Below are positions 51,483 through 61,249 of a stretch of DNA of 64,000 nucleotides, piece by piece. This stretch comes from Chloroflexus aggregans DSM 9485. Lineage in GTDB: Bacteria; Chloroflexota; Chloroflexia; Chloroflexales; Chloroflexaceae. The notes below the pieces were generated by a model that was not told where the DNA came from, made no database searches, and saw nothing but the letters and a program-made list of their open reading frames with translations. The stretch lies in assembly GCF_000021945.1 (NCBI RefSeq), contig NC_011831.1:1873353-1937352 (forward strand), in the 5' to 3' direction. Both the position numbers and the translations under genes were made by a program. The number at the start of each line of letters is the position of its first letter. The stretch's first letter is position 1.

Positions 51483-52730
51483 CTAGGGAATTTGACCACT
51501 CCGCCACCGATCGACCAGACCGGTCACAACCTGTATGTAGCCCTGCACGTCATTTTCAAACGACGGTGCATAAATCGGAATAATGTCAGCCACGGTTTGC
51601 AAACCACGCCAACGAAGATACTCGACATCGATAAGCCGATACCAATCGGCAATCCCGGTCTCCCAGTCGGGGTAATCACGAAACCGGCCATAGCACGTCG
51701 GATAACCGGCACAAATGATGTTACCGACATTGTGCGTTGTACTGCCATCGGGCTTCATACCGGCCCAATTCGGGTTCGTCCCGGCACCACTCTCATGAAT
51801 GAAGAAAGCTATCGCATAGGCTGGATCGATGTTGTACTCCAACCCAAGGCGGTACCAGATCTCACCGGTACCGGTTGCCGGCGAGCCATAGCTGCGCAGA
51901 ATTTCATCGATCTGCGCCGGAGTCAGACTTGGCGCCGAACGCAGTCGGTAATCACCTGGTGCCGGGATATTGGCGAGACTGACAGCATTCATCGGTACCG
52001 CTTGGCTAATATCCGCCGCGTACTGAAAGCTCAAGATAGGCGAACGCGATAAGGTCACTAACCAAACAACAATAATCACGAGGCTTACCAAGCCAATCCC
52101 TACCATCACCGGCCACTGATTGGCTTGAGCAGCCCACACCCATGGAGCAGAACGCTGCCTTACCGGCAGGAGCAGATCGGTTGCTTCGGGCAGAGGTGTG
52201 AAACCCACAGATGTCGCATCGGCTAATCGGTGGTTAGGTAGTCTCCGATCAACACCTACAGCAACAGTGTCTCGGGCTAATGTTACCGGCGTTCGTTCTG
52301 AAACGGCCACCAACCGTGCGGTTGGCGATGAACCATTGCTCCTCGCATAAGCACCAACAGCATGCCTTGCCGACGGAATTGGCCGCACTGTGTTGCCACT
52401 CGGCGCTGCCGAGAGCGTAGTGTGATCGGTGACAGACTGTTCCGGCGCTATGAGCCGGGCGTGTTTGGCAGTTTGATATGGGCGGTGATGAGCATCCGTC
52501 CGGCTCCGCTGCGCCCGTCGGTACGCCGATCTCACGTCCTCGGGCACACGCAACCCGATCGGCTCTTCAGGACGAGACGGCTGAACACGCTGTTCGAGCA
52601 AGGCATCGAGATCCGACGTCACTTCAGCAAGCGGTTGCCTTGGGGGACGCTGAACAGACTCCGTCTCTTCAATTGAAAAGAGCGGTTGGCCTAAGCGTCG
52701 ATTCCGGTTGCGGCGAGAGAAGGCACTCAC
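51483..52730 (-). CDS. Membrane-anchored glucosaminidase-like protein
   Basis: About 415 residues. Residues 1-210 are Arg/Pro/Ser-rich and probably disordered in the cytoplasm. A hydrophobic helix follows at about 212-235, and a C-terminal domain (about 270-415) resembles endo-beta-N-acetylglucosaminidase/lysozyme-like folds: AIAFFIHESGAGTNPNWAG has the candidate catalytic Glu, then HNVGNIICAGYPTCYGRFRDYPDW. It likely cleaves the peptidoglycan backbone outside the membrane. The GTG at 52730 overlaps the previous stop as GTGA and has AGGAG upstream. Confidence 0.7.
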   Translation of the reverse strand: MSAFSRRNRNRRLGQPLFSIEETESVQRPPRQPLAEVTSDLDALLEQRVQPSRPEEPIGLRVPEDVRSAYRRAQRSRTDAHHRPYQTAKHARLIAPEQSVTDHTTLSAAPSGNTVRPIPSARHAVGAYARSNGSSPTARLVAVSERTPVTLARDTVAVGVDRRLPNHRLADATSVGFTPLPEATDLLLPVRQRSAPWVWAAQANQWPVMVGIGLVSLVIIVVWLVTLSRSPILSFQYAADISQAVPMNAVSLANIPAPGDYRLRSAPSLTPAQIDEILRSYGSPATGTGEIWYRLGLEYNIDPAYAIAFFIHESGAGTNPNWAGMKPDGSTTHNVGNIICAGYPTCYGRFRDYPDWETGIADWYRLIDVEYLRWRGLQTVADIIPIYAPSFENDVQGYIQVVTGLVDRWRSGQIP

Positions 52731-53233
52731 TTGCTTCGCTCCTGCGCCAGCCGGTGCCACTCTTCGGGGTTAGGCAGGCGAAATGTACCATCACGGTTGA
52801 GATACACCACTTGCTCGTTGTGGATGGTGACGACGAGATCGGCCAAACCATCACTATCAGCGTCTGCTAAAGATAATACCACAGGGGTGAGATCTTCGTG
52901 TAACCCAAATAGGTATGGGCCTTGCCACGTCTGCACGTAGGTCGGGTCACCACCGGGTAACACGACGATCACGGTTTGTCGATCGAGATTCATGGCAATA
53001 AAGTGAGACGGACGCCCTGTCCGCTCGGCAGCTAAACCGGCATAGCCGGTGAGATGAGTGGTTCGTGGTCGCCCATAACGCCAGTCATCGAGCACGATGC
53101 GACCAAAGTCAATCACGACGCTCACGATGATGGCGATTGCTACAATGGCCGTCGCCGTCACGAGCCATCGAACGATGGCATTCCCTCCAACTGAACGTCG
53201 TGTCGGTGATAACACGCGACTGGTGGTTGCCAT
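52727..53233 (-). CDS. Small membrane protein with Asp-rich loop (SOS-box-controlled candidate)
   Basis: About 168 residues, family not recognised. One membrane helix is at about residues 20-42 (IVRWLVTATAIVAIAIIVSVV); the rest should lie outside. SLADADSDGLADLVVTIHN (about 125) looks like a calcium-binding FG-GAP-type loop. AAGGAGG precedes the ATG at 53233. It is first in an operon with the glucosaminidase-like gene (4-base overlap). The promoter lies about 100 bases upstream with two palindromes at 53322-53358. Confidence 0.65.
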   Translation of the reverse strand: MATTSRVLSPTRRSVGGNAIVRWLVTATAIVAIAIIVSVVIDFGRIVLDDWRYGRPRTTHLTGYAGLAAERTGRPSHFIAMNLDRQTVIVVLPGGDPTYVQTWQGPYLFGLHEDLTPVVLSLADADSDGLADLVVTIHNEQVVYLNRDGTFRLPNPEEWHRLAQERSK

Positions 53234-53321
53234 GCCTGCCCTCCTTCCGCATCGATGACGGTACCACTTGCTCCGCGCTTGCGTGAGCGCTATCGTGCCT
53301 ATCATTGTGTGCAGAATGATC

Positions 53322-53365
53322 GAACATTTGTTCTGATTATAATTTAGAACAATTGTTCTTGTCAA
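53322..53365 (-). promoter_or_regulatory. Near-consensus promoter with two GAAC-N4-GTTC (LexA-type) operators
   Basis: On the minus strand TTGACA (53360-53365) and TATAAT (53336-53341) are both perfect, with an 18-base spacer. GAACAATTGTTC (53347-53358, within a 14-bp palindrome) lies in the spacer. GAACATTTGTTC (53322-53333, plus-strand reading) lies at the likely start. Centres are 25 bases apart. GAAC-N4-GTTC is the LexA/DinR box of Gram-positive bacteria, also reported for Dehalococcoides. Strong repression with release after DNA damage is inferred. Confidence 0.75.
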
Positions 53366-53551
53366 GTCGGTTTTTAGGCATTATCATGAGCTAGATCGCT
53401 CACGATTCGTCACAATTGGTAGTACGATGGTTCGCTAATAGGGGTACAATAATAGAAGTACGAACCTTACCTCGGCACCATTGACGCCTCCGTTCCCACG
53501 CTCGTGACGGGCTATTCCCATTTCACATCTACTACCGACAAAGGGAGTTTT

Positions 53552-55168
53552 ATGCGGTATTTACTCGATCAACGCTCATACGAAGAGATGTTGGCGCGTA
53601 AAAACCATCCACGCGATTGTTATGTGCGCAACCAGGAGTATTGCCACCATATCTACATCGATGGCGTGAAGTACACGGTTGCGCGAGCCGTCTATGCCTG
53701 TCTAAAAGAGGCACAGGCGAAAAACGATGTTGATGCGCTCTTGCATCTGCAAATGCACGTCACCGATCTCGAACGATTGATCGGGGAAGCGCGCGCTCGG
53801 GGCGAAAATGTTGCCACGTTACGACTCCTTGGCGACCCCCCACCATCGGACGAAGAGGCCCGTCCAACAATGAACAACTCGTTCTTACCGGCGCAACCGG
53901 TCACTATCGAAGAAACCGGCCTCAACCGTACCTTCCTGACCGAACAATTCCTTCGCATTCTCTACAACAAGGGTCGAGCGACCGGTATGGAATTGGCCAA
54001 TGCAATGGGGCTGTTTTACCGCGTGATCGAACCCATTATTGTTGACCTGCGGAATGTGGAGCAAATCGACATCGTCGGTCAACGTAGCTTTGGCGATATT
54101 AACTACGAATACATTTTGACACCGCGTGGACAAACGGCCGCGCAAGCGGCGATGGAGAAGGTGCAGTATACCGGTGTGTGCCCGGTCCCCCTCGATACGT
54201 GGATCGAGTCGGTGAAAGCGCAGACGGTGAAGAACGTCAAGGTTACTCGTCGTAATATCCGTGATGCTTTTGAAGGCCTCGTCATCGACGAGTCGATCTT
54301 GAATATGGTTGGCCCTGCCGTCAATTCCGGCTCATCGGTGATGCTCTTCGGATACCCCGGCAATGGGAAGACGACAATCGCCGAGCGGATCACCTATCTG
54401 ATGGGTGACGATATCTTCATTCCCTACGCTATCTACGCCGACGGGGCGATTATCAAGATGTACGATTCGGTGATTCACGAGCCGCCACGACGACCACTTC
54501 CTGAAGAGACTGAGTACGACAAACGCTGGATTCGGATTAGCCGACCCGTCGTGATCGTCGGTGGTGAATTGACGCTCGAGCAACTGAACCTTGTCTACAA
54601 CCCGACCTCAAAAGTCTATGAAGCACCGTTCCAGATGAAAGCCAACTGTGGCATTTTTCTGATCGATGACTTCGGGCGACAACAGGTGCGTGTCTTTGAT
54701 TTGCTGAATCGCTGGATCGTACCGCTGGAAAAGCGCTACGACTTTCTCAATACGGTTTCTGGGCAGAAGATTCAGATTCCGTTTGATCAACTGATCATGT
54801 TCAGCACCAATCTCGATCCCAAGGACCTCGGTGATGACGCCCTGCTGCGCCGGATCAAGTTTAAGATCGAAATCATCGATCCGACCGAAGACCAATGGCG
54901 CGAGATCTGGAAGATTATGTGTAAGGTGCGGAAGGTACCTTACGATGACCGTAGTATCGATTATCTGATCGCGAAGTGGTTTCGCCCCGATAACCGACCG
55001 TTTCGTATGTGTCAACCGCGTGATATTCTCGACCAGTTGATCGCGATCGCGCGTTACAATATGGAAACGCCTACCCTCAGCCCCGATCTGCTCGATGCAG
55101 CGTGCCTCTCGTACTTCCCCAGTAAGGAGAAGAAAGACTTCGGTGCCAAGGTGCGGTTGGATTTATAA
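53552..55168 (+). CDS. AAA family ATPase
   Basis: About 538 residues. Walker A FGYPGNGKTTIAERI (about 265-280), Walker B GIFLIDDFGRQQ (about 368), sensor 1 MFSTNLDPKD (about 415) and an Arg finger in LLRRIKF are present. The N-terminal 110 residues and a winged-helix-like segment (about 140-215) are less familiar. It resembles MoxR/RavA-like or pilus/gliding-associated ATPases but I cannot place it. GGGAG precedes the ATG at 53552; an in-frame GTG lies upstream at 53504. It is divergent from the SOS-box operon, so the two may share a region of control. Confidence 0.78.
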   Translation: MRYLLDQRSYEEMLARKNHPRDCYVRNQEYCHHIYIDGVKYTVARAVYACLKEAQAKNDVDALLHLQMHVTDLERLIGEARARGENVATLRLLGDPPPSDEEARPTMNNSFLPAQPVTIEETGLNRTFLTEQFLRILYNKGRATGMELANAMGLFYRVIEPIIVDLRNVEQIDIVGQRSFGDINYEYILTPRGQTAAQAAMEKVQYTGVCPVPLDTWIESVKAQTVKNVKVTRRNIRDAFEGLVIDESILNMVGPAVNSGSSVMLFGYPGNGKTTIAERITYLMGDDIFIPYAIYADGAIIKMYDSVIHEPPRRPLPEETEYDKRWIRISRPVVIVGGELTLEQLNLVYNPTSKVYEAPFQMKANCGIFLIDDFGRQQVRVFDLLNRWIVPLEKRYDFLNTVSGQKIQIPFDQLIMFSTNLDPKDLGDDALLRRIKFKIEIIDPTEDQWREIWKIMCKVRKVPYDDRSIDYLIAKWFRPDNRPFRMCQPRDILDQLIAIARYNMETPTLSPDLLDAACLSYFPSKEKKDFGAKVRLDL

Positions 55169-55195
55169 CGACCACCATAAGCATGCGATCAACAA

Positions 55196-55220
55196 GCGAC
55201 ACAGCGATCTGTGTCGCTTT
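55196..55220 (+). terminator. Terminator of the AAA ATPase gene
   Basis: GCGACACAG (55196-55204) pairs with CTGTGTCGC (55209-55217), loop CGAT, followed by TTTGTTA. The outer AACAA/TTGTT also pairs with a one-base bulge. Confidence 0.8.
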
Positions 55221-55415
55221 GTTATAGTGCCCAACACCTCTAGCCAACCGATGCTCGATTGCGTCATATTTACGACCTATTACAGACTTTTTTGCTATTG
55301 ATTCAAGATCAGCAAGTTCTTTGCTCGTCTCGTTACTGCGGTGTCAATTGCGTTTGACCGCATTGTGAAGCCTCGCGTGTTCCTTCACAAAGTATGGTGC
55401 TATTGTTGCAGTTGG

Positions 55416-55444
55416 TAGACAATTGATCGGAATTCCGTTATAAT
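55416..55444 (+). promoter_or_regulatory. Promoter of the sdhCAB operon
   Basis: TAGACA (55416-55421) and TATAAT (55439-55444) are 17 bases apart, an almost ideal sigma-70 promoter, and the start should be near 55451. This leaves a leader of about 125 bases to the sdhC ATG. The rest of the 407-base gap, after the terminator, shows nothing else. Confidence 0.65.
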
Positions 55445-55575
55445 TCATTAGCAGTACAATAGTTTGTGGACTAAGTCACGAATAATTTACTACTGCCGGC
55501 TTATGCCGGCAGTTGATTGTCATTCTTTTGATTTTACAGGGAGATGGTGGTCTTCGGTAAGGGAAGGATGGAACG

Positions 55576-56295
55576 ATGACAGGAGTGCTCACCCTCACCC
55601 GCACGTCGGTCGGCAAGAAGGTGATAATGGCCGTAACCGGCTTCATTCTCGTCGGTTTTGTTGTGTTTCACATGTACGGCAATCTGAAAATGTATCAGGG
55701 TCCCGAAGTCTATAATGCGTATGCCGCCGGCCTGCGATCACTCGGTTATCCCGTCTTCGGACACGAACACCTCCTGTGGATTGCGCGCGTCATCCTGTTG
55801 GCGTCGGTCTTTTTGCATATCTGGGCCGCAACCAGCCTGACATTACAGAGTCAACGCAGCCTACGGGCCAGCAGTATTTCGGCTATCCGGCGCTACGGAC
55901 AGCACAAGCGCCAATCGAGCTACGCCGACTACACGATGCGGTTCGGCGGGGTATTGATCTTCTTCTTCATCGTATATCACATTCTCCACCTGACTTTTGG
56001 CGTTGTTGGCTACGAGCAGGGTCAGTTCATCCATCCGCACGGCGATGTGTATGAGACCTACAACAACGTCGTGTACGGGTTTCAGAATCCGCTGATCGTC
56101 GGTTTCTATTTGCTGACGATGGTTTTTCTTGGGCTACACCTGTACCACGGCGTCTGGAGTATGTTCCAAACCCTTGGTTGGAACAATCGCACCTACGATC
56201 GGCTGTTACGCGGGTTAGCAATCTTGGTAGCGGCAGCCGTCTTTATCGGTAATGTCTCCTTCCCGTTGGCGGTCTTTTTTGGTTTTGTTGCGTAA
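55576..56295 (+). CDS. sdhC: Succinate dehydrogenase/fumarate reductase cytochrome b subunit
   Basis: A 239-residue protein with five membrane helices (about 15-35, 65-85, 120-140, 170-190, 210-230). His residues in FHMYGN, LHIWAA, YHILHL and LHLYHG are candidate axial ligands for two hemes, as in type-B (di-heme, single-anchor) complexes. It anchors the enzyme and passes electrons between quinone and SdhB. It is first in the operon, with GAAGGA before the ATG. Confidence 0.92.
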   Translation: MTGVLTLTRTSVGKKVIMAVTGFILVGFVVFHMYGNLKMYQGPEVYNAYAAGLRSLGYPVFGHEHLLWIARVILLASVFLHIWAATSLTLQSQRSLRASSISAIRRYGQHKRQSSYADYTMRFGGVLIFFFIVYHILHLTFGVVGYEQGQFIHPHGDVYETYNNVVYGFQNPLIVGFYLLTMVFLGLHLYHGVWSMFQTLGWNNRTYDRLLRGLAILVAAAVFIGNVSFPLAVFFGFVA

Positions 56296-56335
56296 ACCAT
56301 CATCCGCCTAACGCTAGAAGAGTGAGGAACTCCGC

Positions 56336-58309
56336 ATGAGCGAGACGAAGAATGAGACGACGGTTCGCACCGGTACCCGGCAGGTCGAGTTTGTGAGTGT
56401 CCTCGACTCGAAAGTACCGAGCGGTCCTATTGAGCAACGCTGGGATAAGCACCGCTTCGAAATGAAGTTGGTCAACCCGGCCAATCGCCGTAAGTATACG
56501 ATTATTGTGGTCGGTTCCGGGCTGGCCGGAGCGTCAGCCGCAGCTACCCTTGGCGAGGCGGGCTACAACGTGCTCTGCTTCTGCTATCAGGATAGTCCGC
56601 GCCGCGCACATAGCATCGCTGCACAGGGTGGGATTAACGCCGCGAAAAATTATCGCAACGACGGTGACAGCATCTACCGCCTCTTCTACGATACGATTAA
56701 GGGTGGCGACTTCCGTGCTCGCGAGAGTAACGTCTATCGGCTGGCTCAAGTTTCGGTGAATATTATCGACCAGTGCGTTGCCCAAGGTGTGCCGTTCGCC
56801 CGTGAATATGGCGGTCTGCTCGATAACCGCTCGTTCGGTGGTGCCCAGGTGGCCCGTACTTTCTATGCTCGTGGTCAAACGGGGCAGCAATTGTTGCTCG
56901 GAGCGTACCAGGCGCTGAGCCGTCAGATCGCAGCCGGTACGGTGAAGATGTTCCCTCGCACCGAGATGCTCGATCTGGTGGTCGTCGATGGCCGGGCACG
57001 CGGTATCATTACCCGTGATCTCGTGACCGGCAAGATTACGCGCCATGTTGCCGATGCAGTGGTACTGGCGACCGGTGGTTATGGGAATGTCTTCTACCTC
57101 AGCACTAATGCCAAAGGCTGTAATGCAACGGCCATTTGGCGGGCCCACCGTCGCGGTGCTTTCTTCGGTAACCCATGCTTTACCCAGATTCACCCGACCT
57201 GTATTCCTATCAGCGGCGAATATCAGAGTAAATTGACACTCATGTCGGAGTCGCTGCGGAACGATGGCCGGATTTGGGTACCGAAGAAGAAAGGTGATAC
57301 TCGCCGACCACAGGATATTCCCGAGTCCGAGCGCGATTACTACCTCGAGGAGCGCTACCCTAGCTTCGGTAATCTGGTGCCACGCGATATTGCCTCACGG
57401 GCCGCCAAGCAAGTCTGTGACGAAGGCCGCGGTGTTGGTCCCGGTGGTCTCGGTGTGTACCTCGACTTTTCTGATGCAATTAAGCGGCTTGGTCGCCAGA
57501 AGATTGCCGAACGCTACGGGAATCTGTTTGACATGTACAAGCAGATTACCGGTGAAGACCCCTACGAAACGCCTATGCGCATCTATCCCGCCGTACACTA
57601 TACGATGGGCGGGTTGTGGGTCGATTACAATTTGCAGAGCACGATTCCCGGCCTCTTTGTGATCGGTGAGGCAAACTTCTCCGATCACGGCGCCAATCGA
57701 CTCGGTGCGTCGGCGTTGATGCAGGGTTTGGCCGACGGCTACTTCATCCTGCCCTATACCATCGCCAACTTCCTTGCTCAAGTCAAACCCGGTGGGATAA
57801 GCATCGACCGGCCTGAGTTCGCCGCAGTGGAAGCTGAAGTCCAACAGCGGATTAATCGGCTACTCAGCATTCGCGGTAAGCGCACCGTCGATTCCTTCCA
57901 CCGCGAATTGGGTAAGCTCATGTGGGATAAATGCGGCATGGCACGCAACGCCCAAGGCTTGCGCGAGGCGTTGGCCCGCATCCCCGAGATCCGTGCCGAG
58001 TTCTGGGAGAACGTGAATGTACCCGGTGAGGCCGGTGATCTGAATCAGGCTCTTGAGAAGGCTGGCCGTGTCGCCGATTTTCTCGAATTGGCCGAGCTGA
58101 TGTGTATCGATGCCCTCCATCGCGAGGAGTCGTGTGGTGGTCACTTCCGCGAAGAGTATCAAACCCCTGATGGCGAAGCGCTGCGCAACGATGAGCAGTT
58201 CTCGTATGTAGCAGCGTGGGAGTTTACCGGCGATACCGCCAAGCCCCGTCTGCACAAGGAACCGCTTGTGTTTGAATACGTCAAGCCGACTCAGCGCAGC
58301 TATAAGTAG
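56336..58309 (+). CDS. sdhA: Succinate dehydrogenase flavoprotein subunit
   Basis: A 657-residue flavoprotein. [20 protein letters not shown] (about 62) binds FAD, and the His in [17 protein letters not shown] (about 90) is the covalent FAD-attachment site. Active-site residues are in HPTCIPIS (about 285) and [11 protein letters not shown] (about 350), and [19 protein letters not shown] follows. The sequence fits the Bacteroides/Bacillus-like type. It oxidises succinate to fumarate, serving the TCA cycle and, in Chloroflexus, the 3-hydroxypropionate bicycle. Confidence 0.95.
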   Translation: MSETKNETTVRTGTRQVEFVSVLDSKVPSGPIEQRWDKHRFEMKLVNPANRRKYTIIVVGSGLAGASAAATLGEAGYNVLCFCYQDSPRRAHSIAAQGGINAAKNYRNDGDSIYRLFYDTIKGGDFRARESNVYRLAQVSVNIIDQCVAQGVPFAREYGGLLDNRSFGGAQVARTFYARGQTGQQLLLGAYQALSRQIAAGTVKMFPRTEMLDLVVVDGRARGIITRDLVTGKITRHVADAVVLATGGYGNVFYLSTNAKGCNATAIWRAHRRGAFFGNPCFTQIHPTCIPISGEYQSKLTLMSESLRNDGRIWVPKKKGDTRRPQDIPESERDYYLEERYPSFGNLVPRDIASRAAKQVCDEGRGVGPGGLGVYLDFSDAIKRLGRQKIAERYGNLFDMYKQITGEDPYETPMRIYPAVHYTMGGLWVDYNLQSTIPGLFVIGEANFSDHGANRLGASALMQGLADGYFILPYTIANFLAQVKPGGISIDRPEFAAVEAEVQQRINRLLSIRGKRTVDSFHRELGKLMWDKCGMARNAQGLREALARIPEIRAEFWENVNVPGEAGDLNQALEKAGRVADFLELAELMCIDALHREESCGGHFREEYQTPDGEALRNDEQFSYVAAWEFTGDTAKPRLHKEPLVFEYVKPTQRSYK

Positions 58310-58354
58310 GCGACGGTTGTAGCGCAATCCTCGTTGACTTCGATCAGCCTTACT

Positions 58355-58382
58355 GCCACCGGTTGGCCTGCCAACCGGTGGC
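58355..58382 (+). other. Intercistronic hairpin between sdhA and sdhB
   Basis: GCCACCGGTTGG (58355-58366) and CCAACCGGTGGC (58371-58382) form a perfect 12-bp stem with a CCTG loop. It ends 2 bases before the GGAGATA ribosome site of sdhB. No T tract follows, so it more likely tunes message stability or translation than terminates. Confidence 0.7.
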
Positions 58383-58394
58383 CGGAGATAACCT

Positions 58395-59177
58395 ATGAAG
58401 ATCACGCTCAAGATCTGGCGACAAAAGAACCGTTCAACACCCGGCGAGTTTAAGACGTATGTCATGGATAATGTCAATCCCGACATGTCTTTCCTCGAAA
58501 TGCTCGATGTACTGAACGAGGAATTGATCATGAAGGGTGAAGAGCCGGTTGCATTTGATCACGATTGTCGGGAAGGTATCTGCGGCATGTGCTCGCTGAT
58601 GATCAACGGCGTAGCCCATGGACCAAAGAACGCAATTACTACCTGCCAGTTACATATGCGCAGCTTCAATGACGGTGACACAATTACCGTTGAGCCATGG
58701 CGCGCCTCTGCCTTCCCGATCATCAAAGACTTGGTTGTCGACCGCAGCGCGTTCGACCGGATTATCCAGGCTGGCGGCTATATCAGCGTGAGCACTGGCT
58801 CAGCACCAGATGCTAATACTATCCCCGTCCCGAAGACTGCAGCCGACCGCGCAATGGATGCCGCTGCCTGCATCGGTTGTGGTGCTTGTGTCGCAGCGTG
58901 CCCCAACGGCTCGGCAATGCTCTTCACCGCTGCCAAGGTTACGCACCTCGCCCTATTACCGCAGGGTCAACCTGAACGGTATCAGCGCGTGGTGAATATG
59001 GTTGCTCAAGCTGACTTCGAGGGGTTTGGGAATTGTACCAATATCGGTGAATGCGCCGCGGTCTGCCCCAAGGAGATTAGCCTCGAGACGATTGCCCAAC
59101 TCAACCGCGATTTAGTGATGGCGGCGTTGCGCGGGATCGAACCCAATACACCAATTGGTGCAGCAACCAGACGGTGA
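58395..59177 (+). CDS. sdhB: Succinate dehydrogenase iron-sulfur subunit
   Basis: A 260-residue protein. [20 protein letters not shown] with a later Cys (ITTCQLH) holds the [2Fe-2S]; [14 protein letters not shown] (about 155) and [15 protein letters not shown] (about 215-229) bind the [4Fe-4S] and [3Fe-4S] clusters. It moves electrons from FAD to the membrane subunit. GGAGATA precedes the ATG. The intergenic hairpin at 58355 sits just before it. Confidence 0.94.
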   Translation: MKITLKIWRQKNRSTPGEFKTYVMDNVNPDMSFLEMLDVLNEELIMKGEEPVAFDHDCREGICGMCSLMINGVAHGPKNAITTCQLHMRSFNDGDTITVEPWRASAFPIIKDLVVDRSAFDRIIQAGGYISVSTGSAPDANTIPVPKTAADRAMDAAACIGCGACVAACPNGSAMLFTAAKVTHLALLPQGQPERYQRVVNMVAQADFEGFGNCTNIGECAAVCPKEISLETIAQLNRDLVMAALRGIEPNTPIGAATRR

Positions 59178-59683
59178 TTGTACGGGCGCTCCCCATGTAC
59201 GGGCACCCTCCCATGTACGGGCGACCCCACGGGTCGCCCCTACGCCCCCACCGCGCCCCCTATGTACGGGCCACCCGGCAGCACGGGCGACCCGTCGGGT
59301 CGCCCCTACGTCCCACCGCGCCCCCATATGTACGGGCGACCCCAATGTACGGGCGACCCGGCGGGTCGCCCCTACGTCCCACCGCGCCCCCATATGTACG
59401 GGTGACCCGGCGGGTCGCCCCTACGTCCCACCGCGCCCCCATATGTACGGGTGACCCGGCGGGTCGCCCCTACGTCCCACCGCGCCCCCATATGTACGGG
59501 TGACCCGGCGGGTCGCCCCTACGTCCCACCGCGCCCCCATATGTACGGGCGACCCGGCGGGTCGCCCCTACGTCCTCACCGCGCCCCCATATGTACGGGC
59601 GACCCCAATGTACGGGCGACCCGGCGGGTCGCCCCTACGTCCCACCGCGCCCCCCATGTACGCGCGACCCGGCGGGTCGCCCC
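59178..59683. repeat. 49-bp tandem repeats with GGGCGACCC-GGGTCGCCC palindromes
   Basis: A unit of about 49 bp (ATATGTACGGGTGACCCGGCGGGTCGCCCCTACGT... then CCCACCGCGCCCCC) is repeated about 8-10 times; ATATGTACGGG recurs at 59392, 59441, 59490 and 59539. Each unit can form a strong hairpin from GGGCGACCC and GGGTCGCCC. The first units are more diverged. It fills the gap between sdhB and the convergent glycosyltransferase gene and ends at that gene's stop codon. Long open frames across it are artefacts. Confidence 0.88.
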
Positions 59684-60868
59684 TTAACCTATCTCTTCGC
59701 GATGCTGCTTGCGCTCGATCACCAACGCTTGGGCCACCTGTTCAAGTATGGTGAGCGTCGTCGCTGCAGTACGCTGGTACGAAAAACTGGCTGCCTGCAC
59801 CATACCACGCTGACCGAGTTCGGCACGGAGTGTCTCATCGTCGAGCAGACGGGCGATCGCCGTCGCCCATCCGGCTACATCATCAGGCGCAATCTTGATT
59901 GCTGCCGCGCCAACCACCTCGGGTAACGATGTTGCATCGCTGACAATCACCGGTGCAGCACAAGCCATTGCCTCGAGTGGTGGTAGCCCAAACCCCTCAT
60001 AGCGTGACGGATAGGTAAAGATCGTACAGGCTTGGTAGAGCAATGGACCATCCTCAACGGGCACATCGATCCGGCGTACAGCCAAGCCGAGATCGAGATC
60101 GGCGATCATCTGATCGATGTCGGGAAAGAGTCGCCGATCGCGCCCCAGTGCGCGTCCGGCAATAACTAACGTAACATGCCGATAACGATTCCGCACTAAC
60201 GCAAAGGCGCGGAGTAATGTATATACATTTTTACGCTCATCCAACCCACCAACGTAGTAGATAAACGGCGGCTGTACCTTATAACGGGCTGCAACCAACT
60301 GCTGAACGGCAACCTTATCGACCGGCGGGCGAAACTGCTCACCGGCTGCTAAGTACGTCACCGTTACACGGTCGGGCGACAAGCCAAGATAGTTCAAGAT
60401 TGTTGTCCGACTGAACGATGAAAACGTGAGCACGTGAGTACTGTGCAACGCGGCCCGTCGTACCAAGGCCATGTAGATGCGCACCGCCCAACTACCGCGG
60501 TAGGCCGGCAACAATAGTGGGATGAGATCGCCAATTGTCGTCACTACCGGTAATTTTGAGCGTAACGGGGGGGCAAAATAAGGCACGAATAGCACCGTCG
60601 GTTCACCGTTGCGCGCCAAGCGTGCAGCAATAACCGGCACGGCAACCTGTTCAAAGATCACCTTAGCAACCTGACGCGGACCACCGATCTTGACCGGCAG
60701 CACCTCGATCCCGTCGGGTAGTGCAGGGATCGTGGTACCCGCCGGTAACAAGATCACGTAACGATGCTGTGGTGCTAGCCGGTACATCCATGGCAACAGG
60801 TTGTGTACGTATTGACCGATACCTACGGTCGGCTGGGACCAAAAACTGCCATTAATCACAATTTGCAC
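59684..60868 (-). CDS. Family 4 glycosyltransferase
   Basis: A 394-residue GT-B protein. [21 protein letters not shown] is at the N-terminus, [20 protein letters not shown] near 205 and [20 protein letters not shown] (EX7E, about 282) near the C-terminus. It is separate from the main cluster and convergent with sdhB. GAGGAGG is upstream of the ATG. The 381-base gap after it holds a promoter for the next gene; I see nothing else in it. Confidence 0.85.
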   Translation of the reverse strand: MQIVINGSFWSQPTVGIGQYVHNLLPWMYRLAPQHRYVILLPAGTTIPALPDGIEVLPVKIGGPRQVAKVIFEQVAVPVIAARLARNGEPTVLFVPYFAPPLRSKLPVVTTIGDLIPLLLPAYRGSWAVRIYMALVRRAALHSTHVLTFSSFSRTTILNYLGLSPDRVTVTYLAAGEQFRPPVDKVAVQQLVAARYKVQPPFIYYVGGLDERKNVYTLLRAFALVRNRYRHVTLVIAGRALGRDRRLFPDIDQMIADLDLGLAVRRIDVPVEDGPLLYQACTIFTYPSRYEGFGLPPLEAMACAAPVIVSDATSLPEVVGAAAIKIAPDDVAGWATAIARLLDDETLRAELGQRGMVQAASFSYQRTAATTLTILEQVAQALVIERKQHREEIG

Positions 60869-61133
60869 ATCGACCTCCTCAATAGGTAACGAGGATGAGG
60901 TGATGATTCCCGATATAACGATCCACAGATGCGAGAACGAGAAGGGCAGAGTTGGTGCGCACGCTCAGTTTCGCGACCCAAAACTCAGCGATGTGATACC
61001 ATCACTAGCCCCTCTGATTGCACCTTCGTATCACACCTGTTGCGTAGCTTGGCGTTATCTTGTAGCGGCTGGCAATGTTATTTGGTTGTCATGATAGCTG
61101 ATTTTGATACAGATATATGCATGCCCAGGATAA

Positions 61134-61162
61134 TTGACAGTTTACCCTCGCAATGCAATAAT
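61134..61162 (+). promoter_or_regulatory. Promoter of the cystathionine gamma-synthase-like gene
   Basis: TTGACA (61134-61139) and AATAAT (61157-61162) are separated by 17 bases. The leader of about 80 bases contains a small GTAACC/GGTTAC hairpin (61186-61202), but I do not see a SAM or other riboswitch core. Confidence 0.6.
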
Positions 61163-61249
61163 CACCGTCGCAGCATACGACTGCTGTAACCACGTTGGTT
61201 ACTCGTCCTCCGCACCTCATATCACACAGAACGAAAAGGCAGGTATATT

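Noticed and set aside
56534-57193. 219-residue minus-strand reading frame
   Set aside because: Antisense to sdhA.
59155-59754. Several Pro/Arg-rich frames in the 49-bp repeats
   Set aside because: All are translations of the same palindromic repeat.
61163-61249. Riboswitch in the leader of the cystathionine gamma-synthase-like gene
   Set aside because: Only a 6-bp hairpin is seen; no SAM, cobalamin or other conserved core could be recognised.
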